The notes under the pieces are model-generated. The model worked only from the letters and a program-made list of their open reading frames with translations. It was not told the DNA's origin and did no database searches. Below, one piece after another: positions 1 to 6,400 of a DNA stretch of 11,166 bases (position 1 is its first letter; the number at the start of each line of letters is the position of its first letter). The position numbers and the translations under genes are program-made. The stretch comes from Acidobacterium sp. (lineage in GTDB: Bacteria; Acidobacteriota; Terriglobia; Terriglobales; Acidobacteriaceae). The stretch is taken from the NCBI GenBank assembly GCA_003152595.1, contig PMAM01000353.1:42615-53780 (forward strand), given 5' to 3'.

Positions 1-1578
1 CGCCGCCGCAAGCACCGCAGCGAAAAGCCCTTCGCCATCATGGTCGCCGACGAAGCCATCGCCGAGTCCCTCTGCTTCGTCTCGCCACAAGAATGCGCCG
101 CCCTCATCAGCCGCGAACGCCCCATCGTCCTGCTGCGCCGCCGGCCTGATGTGAATCTCGCTGAAGCCGTCTCGCCCGGTAATCCCGCGACGGGAGTCAT
201 GCTTCCCTGCACCCCTATGCATGACCTCCTCTTCCGCATCCTGCGCGAGCGCTGGAACACCGAGCCCGCGCTCATCATGACCAGCGGCAACATCAGCGAA
301 GAACCCATCGTCATTGACAATGCGGAAGCGGAAGAACGCCTCGCCGGCATCGCCGACGCCTTCGTCCACCACAACCGCCGCATTCACACCCGCGTCGACG
401 ACTCCGTCGTCCGCGTTGTATCCGCACGGACGATGCCGATCCGCCGCGCGCGCGGCTACGCCCCGCAGCCTGTCTTCCTCGGCCGCGGCGAAGCCGAAGT
501 CCTCGCCTGCGGAGCCCAGCAAAAGAACACGCTCTGCCTCACCCGCGCCGGCTTCGCGATCCCCAGCCAGCACCTCGGGGATCTCGAAAACTTCGAAACC
601 CTTCGCTTCTTTCAGGAGACGCTCGAGCGCATGGCGCGCCTCTTCCATGTCACGCCCACCGCGGTCGCTTACGACCTGCACCCGGGCTACCTCAGCAGCC
701 AGTTCGCGCTCGGCCTGCCGAACCTCAAGAAGATCGGCGTGCAGCACCACCACGCCCACATCGCCAGCTGCATGGCCGAACATCAGATCGACGGCCAGGT
801 CATCGGCGTCGCCTGGGACGGCACCGGCTTCGGCACCGATGGCACCATCTGGGGCGGAGAATTTTTAGCCGCCGGCTACCTCGGCTTCGAGCGCTACGCC
901 CGCCTGCGCCCCGTGCTCCTCCCCGGCGGCGACTCCGGCGTCCGTGAACCCTGGCGCGTCGCCCGCAGCTACCTCCTCGACACCTTCGGCGCGATCCCCG
1001 ACGATCCACGCTGGCGCGCGATGGCTGCCCCCGAGCGACTCCGCGTCGTCGACACGATGCTGGCGAAGAAGATCAACACCATCCCGACGTCCTCCGCCGG
1101 GCGCCTCTTCGACGCGGTCGCCTCCCTCATCGGCCTCCGCCACACCGTCTCCTTCGAAGGCCAGGCGGCCATGATGCTGGAAGCTGCCGCCACCGAATAT
1201 TCTTCAACCGATCCCTACGAGTTCTCCCTTATCACTAAGTCTCCGATGGACATCGAACTGCGCCCGATGATCCACCAGATTCTCGCCGGCGTCGAAGCTG
1301 GAGAGCCGCAGACTCGTCTCGCCGCCCGCTTCCACGCAACGCTCGTTGCTGTCATCGCCGAAGTCTGCCGCCGCATGCGCGCGGACTTTCAACTCAACCG
1401 CGTCTGCCTCAGCGGCGGATGCTTCCAGAACGCCCTGCTCCTCGAGGGTTGCCTCGACACCCTGCGCAGTGACGGATTTGAAGTCTTCTCCCACCGCGAA
1501 GTCCCCGCCAACGACGGCGGCATCTCCCTCGGCCAGGCCGCCATCGCCTGTGAACAACTCCGGTCCTTGTCATCCTGA
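1..1578 (+). CDS. hypF: Carbamoyltransferase HypF, C-terminal part (5' end outside window)
   Basis: HypF uses carbamoyl phosphate and ATP to make the carbamoyl group that HypE turns into the cyanide ligand of [NiFe]-hydrogenases, acting in the cytoplasm. The frame is open from the first base and about 525 residues are visible; the family is usually about 750-780. The acylphosphatase domain, the zinc fingers and the start of the YrdC-like domain are therefore missing only because the window begins here. Visible in order are the YrdC-like part (KPFAIMVAD; TSGNISEEPI; DDSVVR at about 400), then the Kae1-like carbamoyltransferase part: YDLHPGYLSSQFA (about 670-705), the metal-site HHHAH (745-759), AWDGTGFGTDGTIWGGEF, SSAGRLFDAVASL, FEGQAAMMLE, LSGGCFQN (1408-1431) and NDGGISLGQAA near the end. 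The reading frame is uninterrupted and the key motifs are intact, so it looks functional. No other hyp gene follows it; partners would lie upstream or elsewhere. Its stop codon lies inside a repeat-like sequence. Confidence 0.97.
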   Translation, partial: RRRKHRSEKPFAIMVADEAIAESLCFVSPQECAALISRERPIVLLRRRPDVNLAEAVSPGNPATGVMLPCTPMHDLLFRILRERWNTEPALIMTSGNISEEPIVIDNAEAEERLAGIADAFVHHNRRIHTRVDDSVVRVVSARTMPIRRARGYAPQPVFLGRGEAEVLACGAQQKNTLCLTRAGFAIPSQHLGDLENFETLRFFQETLERMARLFHVTPTAVAYDLHPGYLSSQFALGLPNLKKIGVQHHHAHIASCMAEHQIDGQVIGVAWDGTGFGTDGTIWGGEFLAAGYLGFERYARLRPVLLPGGDSGVREPWRVARSYLLDTFGAIPDDPRWRAMAAPERLRVVDTMLAKKINTIPTSSAGRLFDAVASLIGLRHTVSFEGQAAMMLEAAATEYSSTDPYEFSLITKSPMDIELRPMIHQILAGVEAGEPQTRLAARFHATLVAVIAEVCRRMRADFQLNRVCLSGGCFQNALLLEGCLDTLRSDGFEVFSHREVPANDGGISLGQAAIACEQLRSLSS

Positions 1579-1637
1579 GCTCACGGGCGAGTGCAGAACC
1601 TTGTATTGCCTGATCCGGACACTCGAGCGAAGAGCTC
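1567..1637. repeat. Degenerate intergenic repeat with imperfect inverted repeat, overlapping the hypF stop
   Basis: GAGCTC at 1577-1582 can pair with GAGCTC at 1632-1637, and CGAGTG at 1588-1593 with CACTCG at 1620-1625, giving two 6-bp stems separated by an internal loop. The flanking words GTCATCCTGAGC and CCTTGTATTGCC resemble a dispersed intergenic repeat that I recall from Acidobacteriota genomes; that match is from memory. There is no T-tract after the second arm, so it is a poor intrinsic terminator, although it could still fold at the 3' end of the hypF mRNA. The rest of the spacer, up to 1703, shows nothing else I can support. Confidence 0.35.
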
Positions 1638-1703
1638 CCGGTTGCCAACATCCCGAGGAGATTTCGATTTAGTCTCGTTGCTGTGTAGATTCGTGCGAGC
1701 TGG

Positions 1704-2357
1704 TTGGTGCCATTGATTCTTGCGGTGGCGACCGCGACTGGGGCTTCGACGAAGCACTATTCGGGCATCGTTCACCACTCCATGCCTCTATTTGAATTCA
1801 CGATCGTCGAAGGCGATACCCTGGAGGATAACGAGTCTAAACAGATCACATCGATCGAAATCCGCAGCGCGGAGAAGCTGGTGCAGACGATCCAATTCGA
1901 TGACGAAGATGACGGGCCGATTGATTTCGCACCGGGGGATCCCATGACTCTCGAAGATGTGGATTGTGATGGGTATAAGGATTTGCTGGTGCGGAATTCT
2001 GTCGGCGTCCACGGGGATACCTGGTACCGGCTCTATCGATTTGACGCCGCGAGGCGGCAATTCGTCGAATACCGCCCGTTCAAAGAGTTAGCGTACGCAG
2101 GCGTCGACTGCCGAACGAAGCTCGTTAAGACCTACGTAAACATCGGCGCAGCGGGTTGTATGTACGAAGCCGGATGGTATCAATGGGTAAACCAGGTTCT
2201 CTCACCCATCCGAATCGAATCTCAAGACGAGGACGGCTCGTTCGACAGGACCTTTCGAGTGTGGCGCGACGGCAAGGAAACGACCTTGCCGATGCAATCG
2301 ATTCCAGCCGACAACTGCCACGCGCCGAGTGGAACGATGGTCAAGCAACGGAAATGA
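1704..2357 (+). CDS. Secreted XAC2610-related / FG-GAP-like hypothetical protein
   Basis: The predicted protein has 217 residues. A short hydrophobic start (VPLILAVATA, then GAS) looks like a signal peptide without a basic n-region. The middle carries DVDCDGYKDLLV (residues 85-96), a DxDxDG..D loop of the kind that binds calcium in FG-GAP/VCBS-type repeats. It is followed by the pattern seen in XAC2610-type proteins: aromatic GDTWYRLYRFD (104-114), a D..R.KLVKTYV strand, then a glycine/cysteine turn and EAGWYQW (155-161). No enzymatic function is known or suggested; a role in the periplasm or at the surface is likely. The start is uncertain: TTG at 1704 or GTG at 1707 (a weak GAG lies at 1697-1699), with an in-frame TAG at 1686 that blocks any longer version. 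Codon use is clearly different from its neighbours (many GAT, GAA and ATT codons; G exceeds C on this strand), suggesting recent transfer. It appears to be monocistronic. Confidence 0.72.
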   Translation: MVPLILAVATATGASTKHYSGIVHHSMPLFEFTIVEGDTLEDNESKQITSIEIRSAEKLVQTIQFDDEDDGPIDFAPGDPMTLEDVDCDGYKDLLVRNSVGVHGDTWYRLYRFDAARRQFVEYRPFKELAYAGVDCRTKLVKTYVNIGAAGCMYEAGWYQWVNQVLSPIRIESQDEDGSFDRTFRVWRDGKETTLPMQSIPADNCHAPSGTMVKQRK

Positions 2358-2409
2358 TGTCTTGCGGTTGGATGACCAACATATCGGAAATAGCCCTCCG
2401 CACCCCTCC

Positions 2410-2415
2410 TATAAT
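2410..2415 (+). promoter_or_regulatory. Putative -10 box (TATAAT) of the DUF1175-A2M operon
   Basis: A perfect TATAAT lies in the 67-nt gap after the XAC2610-like gene, only 9 nt before the ATG at 2425. Transcription would start near 2422, leaving an untranslated leader of about 3 nt. No convincing -35 (the hexamer at 17-bp spacing is GAAATA) and no Shine-Dalgarno sequence (C-rich CCCCCCAGC precedes the ATG) are visible, which is consistent with a nearly leaderless mRNA. It could be a chance AT-rich hexamer, but it stands out in this GC-rich stretch. Confidence 0.5.
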
Positions 2416-2424
2416 CCCCCCAGC

Positions 2425-3447
2425 ATGAAAGCCGCCCCCACTGGCCCGAGTCAGCACCCCAAACCTGCGGCGATCCTGCTCATCCCTCTCCTTCTCCTGA
2501 CCGGCTGCGCCCGCGACCATCTCATCTTCCCGCGCACCACCGTCCTCCTCCCCGCCGACGGCCGCACGCACACCGTCACCACCATCGCCCGCCAGAGTGG
2601 CCGCGCCCTCGCGCCAGCCAACATCGAATCGCCCTCGCCCGAACTCCACTTCGCGCCTGAAGCCAACAACTTCGTCCTTGCGATCGCCCGCGCCCCAGTC
2701 CTGCCCGGCCCCGCGCAGCTCCACTTCACCTGGCGCGACCATCGCTACACCCTCAACGTCCGCTACCTCCCCGACGACTCCGACTCCCATCACGACGGCC
2801 TTCCTGACGCTCTCCACCTTCACTCCCCCGAGGACCGCGCCGCCTTCCGCGCCTGGTTCGTCGCCGTCGCCGAACAGGAAGCTGCGCTCCCCGACGACAA
2901 GCTCCCCGCCGAAATCGACGACTGCGCAGCCTTACTCCGTTTTGGCTACCGCGAGTCCCTCGTCCAGCACGACGACCGCTGGCTCACAGCGCAGCCCGAT
3001 CCCAACCGCTTCACCTCCCTCGTCTCGATCGCGCAGTATCACTACCCACAAACGCCCCTCGGCCTCAACCTCTTTCGCGTCACGCCCGGCTCGTTCACCG
3101 CCACCGACATCACCAGCGGCGCCTTTGCGCAGTTCGCCGACGCTCACGCTCTCTTCGCCCTCAACACGTACCTCGTCTCGCGCAACGTACACACCTCGCT
3201 CCCCGGAGATTTGTTGTTTTTTCGCCAGCTCGAGCAGAACTCGCAGTATCATTCGATGGTCATCGCGGGAGCACGTGCCGACTGGGTCATTTATCACACC
3301 GGCCCCATCGGCAAACAAAAGGGCGAAATCCGGCGCGTCTCGATCGAGGACCTCCTCCACCATCCCGACGCGCGCTGGCGCCCCGTTCCCGGCAACACGA
3401 ACTTCTTAGGGGTCTATCGGTGGAACCTCCTGCACGACGGAGACTGA
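2425..3447 (+). CDS. DUF1175 lipoprotein (YfaT-like), possible NlpC/P60-like peptidase
   Basis: The protein has 340 residues with a lipoprotein signal: a hydrophobic stretch ending in lipobox LTGC (Cys28), so it should be a membrane-anchored envelope protein. Residues about 34-115 are beta-rich and Ig-like. A calcium-loop-like DSDSHHDGLPDAL follows (118-130), then the DUF1175 region. Family knowledge: DUF1175 proteins such as E. coli YfaT are encoded next to alpha-2-macroglobulins and have no assigned activity. In this sequence DCAALLRFGYRESL (Cys167), PGDLLFF (260-266), the His in QYHSMVI (His276) and VIYHTG (His291) fall in the order of the Cys-His-His triad of NlpC/P60 cell-wall peptidases. 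I infer a papain-like fold acting on peptidoglycan or on a partner. The start at 2425 is chosen because it gives a clean lipoprotein signal; an upstream in-frame ATG at 2329 would bury it. The gene overlaps the A2M gene by 28 nt. Confidence 0.88.
   Translation: MKAAPTGPSQHPKPAAILLIPLLLLTGCARDHLIFPRTTVLLPADGRTHTVTTIARQSGRALAPANIESPSPELHFAPEANNFVLAIARAPVLPGPAQLHFTWRDHRYTLNVRYLPDDSDSHHDGLPDALHLHSPEDRAAFRAWFVAVAEQEAALPDDKLPAEIDDCAALLRFGYRESLVQHDDRWLTAQPDPNRFTSLVSIAQYHYPQTPLGLNLFRVTPGSFTATDITSGAFAQFADAHALFALNTYLVSRNVHTSLPGDLLFFRQLEQNSQYHSMVIAGARADWVIYHTGPIGKQKGEIRRVSIEDLLHHPDARWRPVPGNTNFLGVYRWNLLHDGD
3408..3412 (+). promoter_or_regulatory. Ribosome binding site fixing the GTG start of the A2M gene
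   Basis: AGGGG lies 7 nt upstream of GTG 3420, inside the 3' end of the DUF1175 gene. No ATG occurs in the A2M frame until well past the signal peptide, so this site together with the signal peptide that follows decides the start. Confidence 0.7.
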
Positions 3448-6400
3448 CTCGCACCTTCCCCGCCCGGCTATTCGGATTCGTCCTGCTGCCTTTTTTCCTG
3501 ATTGCTGCCGTCGCCCCGGCCCAGGCCTCCCGCGCCGTCTCCTTCAACATCAGCACCAACCGCACCTTCTCGCCCGACGAGAAACCCACCCTCCACCTCT
3601 ACGCGCACGACGTCGACGAGCTGGAATTCCGCGTCTACCGCGTCAACGACCCCGACAAATTCCTGACGAACCTCCCCGACCTCCACTCCTTCGGCAACGC
3701 CTACCCCAACGGCCCGAAAGAGCAGATCGACGAGCGTACCTGGCTCGAAAAATTCCACGACTGGAAGCACCACCTCTGGTACCTGATCCGCCACTTCTTC
3801 CGCGGTCAGTTTTCGCAGGAGACCCGCGATTCCTTCCGCGTGAAGCAATCCAGCCTGGCCAAACGCAGCCGCATCGTCGGCGTCGCGCAGTTCGCGCAGA
3901 TCCCGCTCCTCAACGACCGTCAACTCGTCGCGCGCTGGCGCCAGGAGATGCCGCCCACCTACATCTCCGACTCGCAGGACCTCCCCATCGACAAGCTGCC
4001 CGCCGGCCTCTATCTCGTCGAAGCCACCGACGGCCATTACAAGGCCTACACGCTGCTGATGGTGAGCCACATAGTGCTGATCACGCGCACTACCAGCGGT
4101 ACTATCCTGGCCTTCGCCGCCGATCGCCAAACCGGCGCACCCATCGCAGGCGCGCAGATCGTCTGGGGCATCGGCCGCAAGGAGCAGGGCCGCGCTACCA
4201 CCGATGCCGACGGCGTTGCCGAGCTCCACGGCGCTCCCTCAAAGCAATCCGAAGAAGACAGCCTCTGGATCATCGCCTCCACCGGCAGTGAGTTCGCGGC
4301 CGTCACGCCCATGGCCTGGTCCTTCAACAACTCCAGCACCAGCAAGTGGGCCTCTTACGTCTACACCGACCGCCCCGTCTACCGCCCCGGCCACACCGTC
4401 CACTGGAAAGCGCTGCTCCGCGCGCGCGCCGAAAACCACCTCGAGCTGCCGAAGACTCCCTCCCTCCACGTCCGTATCGCCGATGAGCAGGATCACCCCA
4501 TCTTCGATCAGCAGCTGCCCGTCACCGCTGATGGCGCAGTCTCCGGCAACATCGCCATCCCCGCCAGCGCGGCGCTCGGCTACTACACCATTCGCCTCGG
4601 CGACACCGACGCCGAAATCTCCGGCAGCTTCCACGTCGAGGAATACCGCAAGCCCGAGTATCAGGTCCGCGTCACCGCGCAGAGCCTGCGCGTCCTCCAG
4701 GGCCAGTCCAACCAGATCACTATCGACTCACGCTACTTCTTCGGCGAGCCCGTCGCCTTCGGCAAAGTGAAGTACCGCATCTATCACCAGCCGCATTATT
4801 GGTGGGGCGACGAAGAAGATCAGTCCAGCGACATGGGCTCCGACAACGAGGACCAGTCCACCAATAACGAGATGTACGACGCCAGCGAGGAGGCCGAGCA
4901 AACCGGCAAGCTCGACGCCAACGGCAAGCTCACCATCACCGTCCAGACCAAAGTCGACAACTCCGAGCGCCACACCGACCAGGATTACGTCATCGAAGCA
5001 GGCGTCACCGACGAAGCCAACCGCGAGATCACCGGCCGTGGCCATTTCCTGGCCAGCTACGGCAGCTACCGCATCCACGTCGAGCCCGACAGCTACTCGG
5101 TCCGCGCCGGCGACACCGCGCATTTCACCGTCACCGCCGTCGACTACGACAACAAGCCCGTCCAGGCCTCAGTCCACCTCAGGCTCACCTGGCGCCGCTA
5201 TGCAGATGGCAAAACAACCACCACCAACGGCCCCACCACCGACGTCACCACCGACGCGCGCGGAACGGCCCACGCTTCCCTGCCTGTCAGTCAGTCCGGT
5301 AGCGCTGAAGTCCTCGCCTCCTCGAACACGCCCGAGAACCGCACCGTCACGGATTACACCTGGCTCTGGGTCTTCGGCGGCGGCGAGGCTGACTGGTTTT
5401 CTAACGGCGCGCAAAACGTCCAGATCATCGCCGACAAAAAGACCTATGCCCCCGGCGACACCGCACACCTCAGCCTCGTCTCCCAGGTCGCACCCTTCCA
5501 CGCGCTCGTCGTCGCCACCGGCTATTCGATCGAGTTCCGCAAGGTCATCTCCTCCGAGGGCATGACCGTCAACTTCGACCTGCCCATCACCACTGACTCG
5601 CAGCCCAACCTCGAAGTCTCCGTCTTCTTCCTCAAAGAGGGCCAGCTCTACCAGGCAAGCCAACAGATCAAGGTCCCGCCCGTCGAGCAGCAGCTCCAGG
5701 TCGAGATCAAGCGCAACAAAGACGTCTTCCAGCCCGAGCAGCCCGCCGACTACGACATCTACGTGCGCGACTATCGCGGCAACCCCGTCAGCGCCGACCT
5801 CAGCTTTAGTGTCGTCGACGAAGCCATCTACTCCATCTACCCTGACACCAGCGGCGACATCGTCCGCTCCCTCTACCCCAACCGCTTCAGCTACGCTTCC
5901 ATCGATTCGTCGCTGCAGTACTACTTCTACAGCGCCGCCGGCGACAAATCGCCGATGCTCGCCCAGCGCAACACCCGCTACCGCCCGCAGCTCGCGCAGG
6001 TCAAGCCCGGCAATGACCTCGTGCAGCCCAAAGTCCGCAAGGCCTTCCCTGATACCGCGTATTGGGCCGCGTCGATCCACACAGACGGGCAGGGCCACGC
6101 CCACGTCCGCTTCACCTTTCCTGATTCGCTCTCCACGTGGCGCGCCACCGTCCGCGCGGTCACTGCGGCATCGCAGGCCGGCTCCGCGATCGACCGCGTC
6201 ATCGTGCGCAAGAACGTCATCGTCCGCATGGGCACGCCGCGCTTTATGCGTAAAGGCGACCTCATCACCATCCCCGTCATCGCGCACAACTATCTCGACC
6301 AGGCGAAACAGATCATGGTTTCGCTCGACATCAAAGGCCTGGACCTCGTCGCCGGCGCCACCAAACAGATCACCGTCGCCAGCAAGAGCGATGGCACCGC

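Noticed and set aside
1577..1637. Intrinsic terminator after hypF
   Set aside because: Stems of 6 bp are broken by an internal loop and no T-tract follows, so it is listed only as a repeat/hairpin.
2329..2424. DUF1175 gene starting at ATG 2329
   Set aside because: This would overlap the end of the XAC2610-like gene, place 32 non-conserved polar residues before the lipoprotein signal, and put the TATAAT inside the coding region.
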